A stretch of DNA of 64,000 nt, from positions 14,487 through 78,486 of the forward strand of contig VSOC01000005.1 of NCBI GenBank assembly GCA_009774615.1. Reading direction: 5' to 3'. Shown one piece after another: positions 28,333 to 36,505 of the stretch. The notes under the pieces are model-generated. The model ran no database searches. It saw only the letters and a program-made list of their open reading frames with translations, and was not told the DNA's origin. Each line of letters opens with the position of its first letter. Position 1 is the first letter of the stretch. The translations under genes were made by a program, and so were the position numbers. This DNA is from Lachnospiraceae bacterium. Its GTDB lineage: Bacteria; Bacillota; Clostridia; Lachnospirales; Lachnospiraceae.

Positions 28333-30318
28333 TCAGAACCACCAGTTTGTCACATTCAGCGTCATCGTATGCCCTACGCTGATCATCGTAAACACCAGTG
28401 CATTAATCGTCGCACCCAGATATATCTTCCCTGTCTGGAGATACATCTTCCTTGCAAAAACCGTACAGACGCTCTGTACAATAAAGAAGCTCCAGGTCTG
28501 CATCACGCGGGCGCTGTTTAGCGGAACCTTTCCAACCGCAGAGAAGGTATAATACTGGTAGATCCACAAAAGCAAAAGCCCAAGTCCGTTAATAAAGCAC
28601 ATCAGCGCTACATTCTTCCATTCCTTGCGTGTAGAAATCATACGCCCGATATTCTGGGTAAATGCATTGGTCAGATAGAATAATAAGAAGATGGGCACAT
28701 AGCGGATGGCTATCAGCACGGTTCTGCTGTTGGGCCAGCGGATCACCCAGTTTAAAGCGCCAAAGTAGGAGCCAAAGAAATAGGACGCAATAAAGGTCAT
28801 TGCATATCCCATCCCCACCGACAGGAAGGCAAGAAGCAGGGTTCGCCCCGTTTCCCCAAGTGACATCTTTAAGTGCCAGTCGGAGGGCTTTACCTCACCG
28901 CTCTTGCGGATGGAAACCCAGTAGCGGACCGTAAACAGTAAAACCGTCCACACTCCCGCCGTTGCCACCCAGAGCGCCTGCTCTAACTGATTGCCCTGCG
29001 GCCAGAGCACGGTTCCGAACAAGCTCCTTGCCGCGAAGGTTTCCCCCTTGTGCCCGCCGACCCACATCGCCAGCGGAATCATCCACGTTATGGGAATAAT
29101 CGAGCCGATAACCATAAATCCCCAATAATACATCTTATCCTTCAGGCTTTTCGGCGCTGCCGGGCGGTAGATATCGTTCTCCGACCTTACAAGCAGCACC
29201 GCAAAATAATCATAAGTCAGAAGCAGCCGGCAGAAGGAATAAATAATCAGGAAAAAGCACACGGCACCAACGGCATTGAACAGCATTTCCAGGGGATAAA
29301 TCAGGTTGTCTGCCGAAATTTTATTCGGGGCAGTAAGTGAGGTCTGAAAGAAATCAATGGCTCCCGAATTTGACCCGATTCCGTAAGGTCCCAGCATATG
29401 AATTTCCGACGGCTGGTTTAAGATTCTTAGATATTCTTCCTCTGATCCGTCTACATGGCCCCGATAATACCGGCCCACTTCTACCTGTTCCCCTTCGTTA
29501 AGCTGAAATTCATCCAGTTCATTAATAAACGTTCTTGCATTCTTTGATTTTGAGAAATTCCACGGGCCTCCGGCCTCGGTTGTCCCATTATTTTCATCCG
29601 CCTTGCACAGGCTCACGCCAAAATCTACATCATAGGGAAGTTCAATAACCTCCCTGCCCTCTTTATCTGCGCCCGGATGATACAAAAGATGGCTTGACCA
29701 GCTTCCGTTGATGCTAAGCTGCTGATTGTCCACAAGGTACACGGAACGGATCTTATTCACTCCGCCGTTGATCTCCTGGATTTTATAATAGGCATATACG
29801 GCAACCGTCGTCTTCCCCCCCAGAGAATGGCCTGTAATTCCAATCTGGTCTTTATCTACAAAGCTTAAATCATATAGATAATCGATAATCGGTGCCATCC
29901 CGGACGTAGGCGCAGTGTCAATCGACTCAAAATCAGCCCCCGGCTCCGCCGTTACCAGGAAAAAGGCATCCATGGGATTATCCTTATAGTAATCCGAATC
30001 TCCGTGCCCGTCACAGTCAAAGGTTACGGTCACATACCCTCTTCTTGCCAGTTCATAGCATAGATAGCTTTCGCTCTCCCGCGAATTAAAACTGCCGTGC
30101 AGGGCAGCCACCGCAGGGGCAGGATTCTCTTTGGTCGCAGTTTTGGGAATGAACATCGTCGCCGCAATTTTATTTCCATTGCCGTCAACAATGCTGATTT
30201 CCTTAATTTTTACCTTCCCAAAATCCGTCCGAATCACATAGGCTAATGCCATGCAAAGCAAACAAATCACCATCGAAGTCGCTAAAAACCTCTGATAAAA
30301 TCTCCTTTGTCTATTCAT
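28333..30318 (-). CDS. membrane-bound alpha/beta hydrolase with C-terminal transmembrane domain
   Basis: After one N-terminal membrane helix (residues 10-30) comes an alpha/beta hydrolase domain, about residues 35-310. It shows VAALHGSFNSRESESY (oxyanion region), FDCDGHGDSDY and the nucleophile elbow GITGHSLGGKTTVAVYA. The second half (about residues 330-661) has around eight hydrophobic helices, giving an unusual hydrolase-plus-multispan architecture of 661 residues. The active site may face outside. It begins 29 bases after the four-carbon sugar kinase stop with AAGGGG upstream, and no promoter is seen between them, so it may belong to that operon. The substrate is unknown; esters or peptides of dienelactone-hydrolase-like type are guesses only. 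Confidence 0.8.
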   Translation of the reverse strand: MNRQRRFYQRFLATSMVICLLCMALAYVIRTDFGKVKIKEISIVDGNGNKIAATMFIPKTATKENPAPAVAALHGSFNSRESESYLCYELARRGYVTVTFDCDGHGDSDYYKDNPMDAFFLVTAEPGADFESIDTAPTSGMAPIIDYLYDLSFVDKDQIGITGHSLGGKTTVAVYAYYKIQEINGGVNKIRSVYLVDNQQLSINGSWSSHLLYHPGADKEGREVIELPYDVDFGVSLCKADENNGTTEAGGPWNFSKSKNARTFINELDEFQLNEGEQVEVGRYYRGHVDGSEEEYLRILNQPSEIHMLGPYGIGSNSGAIDFFQTSLTAPNKISADNLIYPLEMLFNAVGAVCFFLIIYSFCRLLLTYDYFAVLLVRSENDIYRPAAPKSLKDKMYYWGFMVIGSIIPITWMIPLAMWVGGHKGETFAARSLFGTVLWPQGNQLEQALWVATAGVWTVLLFTVRYWVSIRKSGEVKPSDWHLKMSLGETGRTLLLAFLSVGMGYAMTFIASYFFGSYFGALNWVIRWPNSRTVLIAIRYVPIFLLFYLTNAFTQNIGRMISTRKEWKNVALMCFINGLGLLLLWIYQYYTFSAVGKVPLNSARVMQTWSFFIVQSVCTVFARKMYLQTGKIYLGATINALVFTMISVGHTMTLNVTNWWF

Positions 30319-30347
30319 TTCTTTCCCCTTCTCCCATTTTGTTCATC

Positions 30348-31787
30348 TTAACCGACTGCCCCTTCTTTCCCCAATAGTATCTCCGCCGCCCGCTTTAATG
30401 TTTCATCATTCCCCGTATTTCCCGGAAAAATCACATAGGGCGTCATCGGGAACCTGCTTTCCTCCCCGGTCTGCCACACAGGAATCCCCGGCTGAATCTG
30501 TCCAAGCACATTGGCTCTTTTCACGGCAAGCGCTTTTGTTCCGATATCGCTTGAGGTAATTCCCCCCTTGGCAATAACAAAAGCCGGTGTAATTTTCAGC
30601 TTTCCCACAAGCGACTGCACGGCATCGGAAATTTTAAGCGACAGCCTTAGTTCATCCTCCTTATCCCCGGTATCGGCAGTGATCAGCTTGCGTGTCGTAT
30701 AACAGCACACCGTTTTTCCATTGCCCAGACATTCCTCTTCCCGTGCAAGGCAGCGCTTTACCTCCTTTGCAAATGCCCTGGCATCCTTCACCAGCGCCGC
30801 ATCCAGGGAAATAAACTCTATCGAGGATAATTCCATTAATTTTTTCAGCTGTCTTGTCGTCTTATCGGTGTGGGAGCCAATCACGATAATTCCCCCATTT
30901 TCCGTTTCTTTCATCATCATCTGCTCTCGGGTAAGCAGCGGCTGATCAGAAATTCCTCCCATCACCTTGACCATCGCAGCAGCGGTGCGGAATAAAAAGA
31001 CCTTCCCCTTTGCCATGGCTCGGTAGAGAGCTACGCAGAACACTTTGATATCCGCGTAATCTACCGCATTGACCACCACTTTTTGAAAATGCGTTACTTC
31101 CATTAACTGTGCTTCGATCCGATCAATCGCCATCGCATGAATATCTTCCAGGGAAATGCAGATAACCCCCGAAGCCGGATAAGTACCCCCGGTTTTTTCT
31201 TCCACATATTCCGGCATCGTCCGTGCAGTGTAGCCAAAAGTTTTATCCTTTGCAAATTCGGTCGCATTGGCAGGGATGAGTTCATCACCGTATTTGACAT
31301 AATGAATATTGTCTATCGTAAATCTTCCGCCCTCCTTAAAGAACGGACAAAGAATCTCCCCGTCAATGGACTTTCCGGTATTTTTCTCATAGCTGCATTT
31401 TAAAAGCTCCGTTTCCAACGGATAATGTCCGCGCAGTGTACTGTCACTGCGGCTGATAAAAATATAGTCCCTGCAGCACTCCTTTGCCGCTTCGTCCACC
31501 ACGGCGGCAATCTCCTGGTGCGCCTTCATGGTCTGTGCTTTAGTAAATCCCCGGGAATTAGTTAAAATATAGAAGAGCTTGTTTTCCTCGTCAAATCCCT
31601 GACGTATACTGGATTTTTCCCAGTTGGTAAAAACCGAAATATCGTGAACGGTCTGTACACCCGTCGGATCATCATCCAAAACAACAATTTTCTGATGATT
31701 TGTACGAATTTCTTCCTTTAATAAGGTATCAATATAAGCCTCGTCAATTTCCTGATATGACGACAGCACCTTGGCCTCAATCGCCAT
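30348..31787 (-). CDS. four-carbon acid sugar kinase family protein (DUF1537)
   Basis: Members of this family phosphorylate 3-oxo-tetronates and related four-carbon acid sugars. The N-terminal domain has VVLDDDPTGVQTVHDI and SRSDSTLRGHYPLETELL, and the C-terminal nucleotide-binding domain has FVIAKGGITSSDIGTKAL and PVWQTGEESRFP-type segments; length 479 is slightly longer than the usual 420-470. I choose the ATG at 31787 (MAIEAKVLS), with GGAG seven bases upstream, over an upstream ATG; it overlaps the dehydrogenase gene by 11 bases. The dehydrogenase-kinase pair matches L-threonate or D-erythronate pathways, but the expected class II aldolase-type decarboxylase and isomerase are missing here. 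The exact substrate is therefore open. Confidence 0.88.
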   Translation of the reverse strand: MAIEAKVLSSYQEIDEAYIDTLLKEEIRTNHQKIVVLDDDPTGVQTVHDISVFTNWEKSSIRQGFDEENKLFYILTNSRGFTKAQTMKAHQEIAAVVDEAAKECCRDYIFISRSDSTLRGHYPLETELLKCSYEKNTGKSIDGEILCPFFKEGGRFTIDNIHYVKYGDELIPANATEFAKDKTFGYTARTMPEYVEEKTGGTYPASGVICISLEDIHAMAIDRIEAQLMEVTHFQKVVVNAVDYADIKVFCVALYRAMAKGKVFLFRTAAAMVKVMGGISDQPLLTREQMMMKETENGGIIVIGSHTDKTTRQLKKLMELSSIEFISLDAALVKDARAFAKEVKRCLAREEECLGNGKTVCCYTTRKLITADTGDKEDELRLSLKISDAVQSLVGKLKITPAFVIAKGGITSSDIGTKALAVKRANVLGQIQPGIPVWQTGEESRFPMTPYVIFPGNTGNDETLKRAAEILLGKEGAVG

Positions 31788-32685
31788 GATTTTCTCCTCT
31801 CTGTACACACTTTACTTCCACATCCGCAAGCCCCTCAAAATACTGTACGATTCCGCCGTGATCCTCTTCCCCGTGTCCATGGATTTTTAACGCCTGAAGA
31901 ATCTCAAAAAGCTGGGCGGTATAGGGAATAGGAACATCGATGGCATGGGCCGTATGTATCACATTTTTAATATCTTTATGGTTAATCCGAATCGGTCCGC
32001 CCGCCTGAAAATTGCGTTCCAGAATCATGGGAAGCTTCGCGTCCAATACCGCGCTTTTTGCAAGCCCCCCGCGAATTGCCTGATAGACCTTTTGGGGATC
32101 GGCCCCCGCCTTTACCGCCAGGACAAATGCCTCGGATACCACGGCAATCGTATTATTCACAATGATCTGGTTGGCAAGTTTTGTGACGCTCCCGCTTCCG
32201 CTTTCTCCAATCCGCAGGGCAGAAGAACCTAAAATATCAAAATATTCCTTCATGGCAAGAAAATCTTCCTCGTCACCTCCTGCCATAATTGCAAGCGTCC
32301 CTGCAATTGCTCCTGGTTCCCCGCCGGATACCGGGGCATCGACAAAACCCACGCCTTTCTCCCTCAGCCGCCGATAACACTCCTGGGATTCGGTCGGCAT
32401 CACGGAACTCATATCGCAGATCACGGTTCCCACCATTACCCGGGAAGCCACACCGTCCTCACCAAACAGGATGGATTTTGTAATTTCCCCGCTGGGAACC
32501 ATAAGAATGATCCGCCTGCACTTCTCCCCTATTTCTGCATATCCGGCCTCTTTCGCCCCTGCGGCAACCACATCTTCAACCGCTTCTTTGTTTAAGTCCG
32601 CAACCAGCAAATCCATACCGGCACGCAGAAGGTTCTTTGCCATTGCCCTTCCCATAATGCCCAGTCCGATAAATCCTGTTTTCAT
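31777..32685 (-). CDS. NAD(P)-dependent beta-hydroxyacid dehydrogenase (tartronate semialdehyde reductase or threonate dehydrogenase type)
   Basis: The 302-residue protein has the nucleotide-binding motif GFIGLGIMGRAMAKNLLRAG, the substrate loop FVDAPVSGGEPGAIAGTLAI and the catalytic Lys in GSVTKLANQIIVNNTIA. These define the 3-hydroxyisobutyrate/beta-hydroxyacid dehydrogenase family, to which GarR (2-hydroxy-3-oxopropionate reductase) and LtnD (threonate dehydrogenase) belong. Its neighbour, a four-carbon acid sugar kinase, favours a threonate/erythronate role, but GarR cannot be excluded. It is the first gene after the promoter at 32868-32896 and is divergent from a GntR regulator. A leader of about 180 nt precedes it; I see no riboswitch there. 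Confidence 0.87.
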   Translation of the reverse strand: MKTGFIGLGIMGRAMAKNLLRAGMDLLVADLNKEAVEDVVAAGAKEAGYAEIGEKCRRIILMVPSGEITKSILFGEDGVASRVMVGTVICDMSSVMPTESQECYRRLREKGVGFVDAPVSGGEPGAIAGTLAIMAGGDEEDFLAMKEYFDILGSSALRIGESGSGSVTKLANQIIVNNTIAVVSEAFVLAVKAGADPQKVYQAIRGGLAKSAVLDAKLPMILERNFQAGGPIRINHKDIKNVIHTAHAIDVPIPYTAQLFEILQALKIHGHGEEDHGGIVQYFEGLADVEVKCVQRGENHGD

Positions 32686-32867
32686 TTCTTCTCCTTTTTC
32701 CTTTGCCTTTACCTATGTCTTGGTCTTTGTTTTTGTCTTTTCAGCTTTAATTTTTTCTTTTGTACCTTTTCATTGCGTTTCTCTTTCGTATGCCATCGTA
32801 CATCCATGTTCATTTTTACCGGTATCCGCAGCTGCAAGTATGAGATGTACAATTTATGTCTACCCTT

Positions 32868-32896
32868 ACTATACAGTATACCGGTATACCGGTCAA
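32868..32896 (-). promoter_or_regulatory. promoter of the dehydrogenase-kinase operon
   Basis: On the minus strand TTGACC (32891-32896) and TATAGT (32868-32873) are 17 bases apart. The spacer is filled by the palindrome listed at 32876-32893, so a bound repressor would block polymerase. The rest of 32686-33143 is a purine-rich leader, an AT-rich tract and the divergent regulator promoter. Confidence 0.87.
32876..32893. promoter_or_regulatory. palindromic operator, probable GntR binding site
   Basis: GTATACCGGTATAC (32876-32889) and ACCGGTATACCGGT (32880-32893) are overlapping perfect palindromes placed between the -35 and -10 boxes of the dehydrogenase promoter. A divergent GntR/FCD regulator starts 250 bases away. 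A partial match, GTATACTAGTAT, occurs at the regulator's own -10 (33105-33116). Confidence 0.7.
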
Positions 32897-33081
32897 GATA
32901 AAATAACAATAAACTTATCTCTCACGCCACTTTCTCTATTTTATACAGTTTTCTTATATTATTTTTATGCAATATTACCATAAATAAATTTTTTATGCCA
33001 ATTTATACGCATTTGGTGCGCAGGCTTACAGAAAGATTAAGATTGTACGAAAAAGAATACGCCGACATCCTTAATCAGCTA

Positions 33082-33111
33082 TTGGCAATTCACTAACCCT
33101 TGATGTATACT
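33082..33111 (+). promoter_or_regulatory. promoter of the GntR regulator gene
   Basis: TTGGCA (33082-33087) and TATACT (33106-33111) are 18 bases apart. The -10 lies in GTATACTAGTAT, which resembles half of the operator at 32876-32893 and suggests autoregulation. Confidence 0.7.
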
Positions 33112-33143
33112 AGTATTATCATGTTGTTAAGGAGTACTCTGCC

Positions 33144-33788
33144 ATGATCCCACTGAATGAACAAGCCTATCAGCATTTACAAAAACTTATTATGCAGGGC
33201 CAGTTAAATTACAATGAAATTTATTCCGAAACCAAACTGTCCAAAGAACTAAAGATTTCCCGAACCCCATTTCGTGACGCAATCCATCGGCTCGCGCAGG
33301 AAGGCTACATTGATATCATCCCAAGCAAGGGCTTTATGCTCCACCAGCTTACACGGCAGGATATTGACGAAACCTTTCAAATACGCTCTGCGCTGGAATG
33401 TTACTGTGCCCTGCAGATTACCAGAGCCTATGAAACGGCTCCGGTAAAGCTGCTGCTCAAAGAACTTCGCCATCTCACCGACATGCTGAAAGAAATCTTA
33501 GACACAACCTCCTCCATCGAAGACTTTTGCGAATATGATTTCCAGTTTCACACCAAAATCATCAGTTATGTACAAAACCGGCAGTTTTCTGCACTTTTTG
33601 ATACCTTTAAATATCGGATGAGAAAACTCGCCGAACTCTCCCTGGCGCACGAAGGCCGGATGATTGACACCTATAATGAACACCTGGCGATTCTTGAGGC
33701 AATGGAAAAAGGCGACTTTGAACATATTTACAAAATCACAGTAGCCCATATGATTACGGCAAGAGAACTTAATCTGGATGATTTATAA
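33144..33788 (+). CDS. GntR family transcriptional regulator, FadR/FCD subfamily
   Basis: The N-terminal winged helix spans residues 3-70 (QAYQHLQKLIMQGQLNYNEI, then SKELKISRTPFRDAIHRLAQ with recognition helix and EGYIDIIPSKGFM). The FCD effector domain follows (residues 75-205), with the metal/ligand-type residues in RSALECYCALQ, YDFQFHTKII and EHLAILEAMEKGDF. FCD regulators commonly respond to sugar acids, consistent with the divergent dehydrogenase-kinase genes. Ribosome binding site AAGGAG is nine bases upstream. It is closed by the hairpin at 33793-33837. I infer it represses the divergent operon through the palindrome at 32876-32893. Confidence 0.92.
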   Translation: MIPLNEQAYQHLQKLIMQGQLNYNEIYSETKLSKELKISRTPFRDAIHRLAQEGYIDIIPSKGFMLHQLTRQDIDETFQIRSALECYCALQITRAYETAPVKLLLKELRHLTDMLKEILDTTSSIEDFCEYDFQFHTKIISYVQNRQFSALFDTFKYRMRKLAELSLAHEGRMIDTYNEHLAILEAMEKGDFEHIYKITVAHMITARELNLDDL

Positions 33789-33792
33789 TGAC

Positions 33793-33842
33793 AAAGCAGC
33801 TATCCCAGCAGAAGCTTTATCTGCGGCATAGCTGCTTTTTAT
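33793..33842 (+). terminator. terminator of the GntR regulator gene
   Basis: AAAGCAGCTAT and ATAGCTGCTTT pair over 11 bases around a 23-base loop that contains its own small GCAGAAGCTTTATCTGC hairpin, followed by TTTTATT. Just beyond it, TTTTTATTCAGCACTTAT occurs twice (about 33836 and 33869), a short direct repeat. Confidence 0.85.
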
Positions 33843-33895
33843 TCAGCACTTATTTACATTCAACGCATATTTTTATTCAGCACTTATCTCTATTC

Positions 33896-34672
33896 TCAAT
33901 CACCATCTTCTAAAATATCCGTAAGCGCATCCTTCAATTTATCTGTTCCCAGCAACTGCGAAAGAACGTCACTGGCTTTATCTCTTTTCTCCCTGCGCTC
34001 TTCGTTCTCCTCGTCCTCCCCATCGTCTTCGTTCACCAGTTCCTCTTCGCTGTCTTCATCTTCCTGGTCTTTATCCTTCTCCAGGCTCTTCCGGAACCCT
34101 TCAAAAATACTGTCCTTTTCCTCTTTGGACAATTTACTCCTTCCGCGCTTTTCCTCTTCCCCGGCGATAATCGTGCGGTCAGCCGTTTCCTTTGTGATCG
34201 TTATGGTACTCAGCGTCATATACCATTTGCCGTCATTTTTAACCATATTGATCAACATATTTTCACCGCTGTTTGCTTCCGTAAAATATACCGTGGCCCT
34301 GTCCCCTTTAATATAGGTTTCCTGCACCTGAAAATCTACCTGTGGAATTTCTCCCATCTGTGCAGCAAAAGAATCTCCCATCATAGCCTGCATAAGCGGT
34401 GCCAAATCAATCAAATCCGAAGCGCTGATTCCCAAATCCACCCCGGTTACTGCCCCGGCCAGCCCCATCACCGCATCCATACCGGCAGTCAGCGACTTTA
34501 CGGTCTTTTCATCCAGGCAGTCTAACATTGCCTGAATATCCATGGCATTATAGGCGTCCTCATAAGCTTCTATCGTATCTTCCGGCAGAGATTCCTTTAC
34601 CGGAACGCAGGCTGCACTGTTTAATATCATCCCTGATGCCAAACAAACGGCAATTATTTTTTTCATCTTCAT
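33896..34672 (-). CDS. lipoprotein of unknown function with an acidic tail
   Basis: A lipoprotein signal is clear: KKIIAVCLASGMILN followed by the lipobox SAAC with Cys22, so the protein should be anchored on the outer face of the membrane. Residues 35-165 form an NTF2-like or DUF5105-type region (AYEDAYNAMDIQAMLDCLDE, and GKWYMTLSTITITKE near its end). Residues 175-235 are strongly acidic with Glu/Asp runs and Lys (KDQEDEDSEEELVNEDDGED). Length 258. It is a single gene, convergent with the GntR gene and divergent from the two-component system; no partner is suggested by context. Function unknown. Confidence 0.75.
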   Translation of the reverse strand: MKMKKIIAVCLASGMILNSAACVPVKESLPEDTIEAYEDAYNAMDIQAMLDCLDEKTVKSLTAGMDAVMGLAGAVTGVDLGISASDLIDLAPLMQAMMGDSFAAQMGEIPQVDFQVQETYIKGDRATVYFTEANSGENMLINMVKNDGKWYMTLSTITITKETADRTIIAGEEEKRGRSKLSKEEKDSIFEGFRKSLEKDKDQEDEDSEEELVNEDDGEDEENEERREKRDKASDVLSQLLGTDKLKDALTDILEDGD

Positions 34673-34889
34673 CGTACTTCCCCCTGTTTATTTTTCTTTA
34701 TTCATCTATGCTATACAGTATACCACACAGACTTCCAGTAATAGAAGGCAGTTTTGCAAAAAAAGAAGCTATTTTTGTCTTTATTTCCCCGCAAAAGAGG
34801 AGATAAAAACGCAAGAATAAAAGAATAGTGTAAATTTGGTAGTGTAACTTGCTTGTCAGTTATGGTAAGTTCGGTTAAATAGATGAAAA

Positions 34890-34933
34890 TTTAGAATAGT
34901 TTTAGAAATTCCCCCCGGCATTTGTGCTATAAT
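34890..34933 (+). promoter_or_regulatory. promoter with 11-bp direct repeats upstream of the two-component operon
   Basis: An extended -10 (TGCTATAAT, ending 34933) lacks a good -35 box. Two direct copies of TTTAGAA lie at 34890-34896 and 34901-34907, exactly 11 bp apart, ending about 20 bp before the -10. OmpR-family regulators typically bind such repeats one helical turn apart and activate weak promoters, so this could be autoregulation. The rest of 34673-35008 shows only AT-rich DNA and the lipoprotein leader. Confidence 0.55.
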
Positions 34934-35008
34934 TGTCTTAGTTTAAGGTAATATGCCTGCTGCCGGGCTGCTTATGGTGTTTGTTTTTACAGACAGGAGG
35001 CTGAAGGG

Positions 35009-36505
35009 ATGAAATTAAGGACACGTTTGGCAACTGCATTTCTGACCATTACGATTGCGCCTCTGGTGCTTATCTTTATTGCAGTGTATGGGCTGTCGGA
35101 TTATCAGGCCCGTTCGTTTCGGAAGGCTTATGGTCTTAGCGAGCAGATTGAACTGCTTTCCGGAAATTCCATGCAGATTTTTAACCAGCTGACCAAGGAA
35201 AGCCAGCAAAAGATTCGGGAGAAGTTACAGACAAATCCGGAAAAATTTGAAGATGTGACATTTTTGGAACAGGTGAATGAACTGCTCTTAAAACATTATG
35301 CCTTTTTGGTTGTGCGCAAGGGCGAGGAACTGATTTTTGTAGGTGATCAGAATGAGGTGGATAATACCTGGCTCTATGAGATGCTCCCGGATTATTCTGC
35401 TTTAGATGATGATATGCAGGGCGGGATTTATCTGGACGGGGATCGCCAGCATCTGATTAAGCAGATTGATTTTTTATTTTCCGACCAGAGTCAAGGAAGT
35501 GTTTTTATTATCTCCCGCGTGGATGGCCTTGTGCCGGAAGTCAAGTTTATGTTTATCGAAATGTTTGTGGCGGGCGTTTCGATTTTGGTGATTACCGGTG
35601 TTTTTATGACGATGTGGATTTACCGATCGATTTTAAAGCCGTTAGGGAAGCTTCAGGAAGCAACCATGAAAATCCGCGACGGAAATCTGGATTTTACCCT
35701 GGAAGTGGAGAATGAAGACGAGATCGGAAAACTCTGCCAGGATTTTGAAGAGATGAGGATTCGCCTTAAGGAATCGCAGGAAGAAAAGGTGCAGTATGAC
35801 CGGGAAAATAAAGAGTTGATCAGCAATATTGCCCATGATTTAAAAACTCCGATTACGGCAATCAAGGGTTATGCCGAGGGGATTATGGATGGTGTGGCTT
35901 CTTCCCCGGAGCGGCTGGACAAATATATCCGAACCATCTATAATAAAGCTAATGATATGGATCGCCTGATTGATGAACTGACTTTCTATTCCAAGATTGA
36001 TACGAATAAGATTCCCTATACGTATTCCAAGATTAATGTTTCGCAGTATTTCAGGGACTGTGTCGAGGAAGTCGGGCTGGAGATGGAGTCGAAGGGAATT
36101 GAACTGGGGTATTTTAACTATGTCGATGATTCTGTTGTAGTGATTGCCGACGCAGAGCAGATGAAACGGGTAGTGAATAATATTATCGGCAATTCCGTGA
36201 AATATCTGGATAAGAAAAAGGGCATTATCAATATCCGCATTAAAGATGTGGGCGATTTTATTGAGGTAGAGATTGAAGACAATGGAAAGGGTATCGCGCC
36301 CAAAGATCTTCCGAATATTTTTGAACGCTTTTTCCGGGCAGATTCTTCAAGAAATTCGGCGAAGGGCGGAAGCGGCATAGGTCTTTCTATTGTAAAAAAA
36401 ATTATTGAGGACCACGGAGGAAAAATCTGGGCGACCAGCAAGGAAGGGATCGGCACAGAAATTCATTTTGTCCTCAGAAAATATCAGGAGGTAGTGCAGG
36501 AATGA
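35009..36505 (+). CDS. sensor histidine kinase
   Basis: The 498-residue membrane kinase has a first helix at residues 8-28, an extracytoplasmic sensor of about 150 residues, a second helix near 182-205 (FVAGVSILVITGVFMTMWIY), a HAMP domain (ILKPLGKLQEATMKIRDGNL), a dimerisation/phosphoacceptor domain with His in ISNIAHDLKTPITAIKGY, and an ATPase domain with N box NIIGNSVKYL, G1 EVEIEDNGKGIAPKDL and G2 GGSGIGLSIVKK. The ligand is not recognisable. It overlaps the response regulator by four bases (ATGA), so the pair is coupled. The start is preceded by AGGAGG. Confidence 0.93.
   Translation: MKLRTRLATAFLTITIAPLVLIFIAVYGLSDYQARSFRKAYGLSEQIELLSGNSMQIFNQLTKESQQKIREKLQTNPEKFEDVTFLEQVNELLLKHYAFLVVRKGEELIFVGDQNEVDNTWLYEMLPDYSALDDDMQGGIYLDGDRQHLIKQIDFLFSDQSQGSVFIISRVDGLVPEVKFMFIEMFVAGVSILVITGVFMTMWIYRSILKPLGKLQEATMKIRDGNLDFTLEVENEDEIGKLCQDFEEMRIRLKESQEEKVQYDRENKELISNIAHDLKTPITAIKGYAEGIMDGVASSPERLDKYIRTIYNKANDMDRLIDELTFYSKIDTNKIPYTYSKINVSQYFRDCVEEVGLEMESKGIELGYFNYVDDSVVVIADAEQMKRVVNNIIGNSVKYLDKKKGIINIRIKDVGDFIEVEIEDNGKGIAPKDLPNIFERFFRADSSRNSAKGGSGIGLSIVKKIIEDHGGKIWATSKEGIGTEIHFVLRKYQEVVQE

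Noticed and set aside
32709..32909. 66-residue basic minus-strand frame before the dehydrogenase gene
   Set aside because: Its start lies upstream of the -35 box of the only promoter there and it is simply the purine-rich leader read as protein.
34673..34745. Extended -10 motif TGGTATACT on the minus strand before the lipoprotein gene
   Set aside because: The -10 is plausible but no -35 at a proper distance was found, so it was not listed as a promoter.
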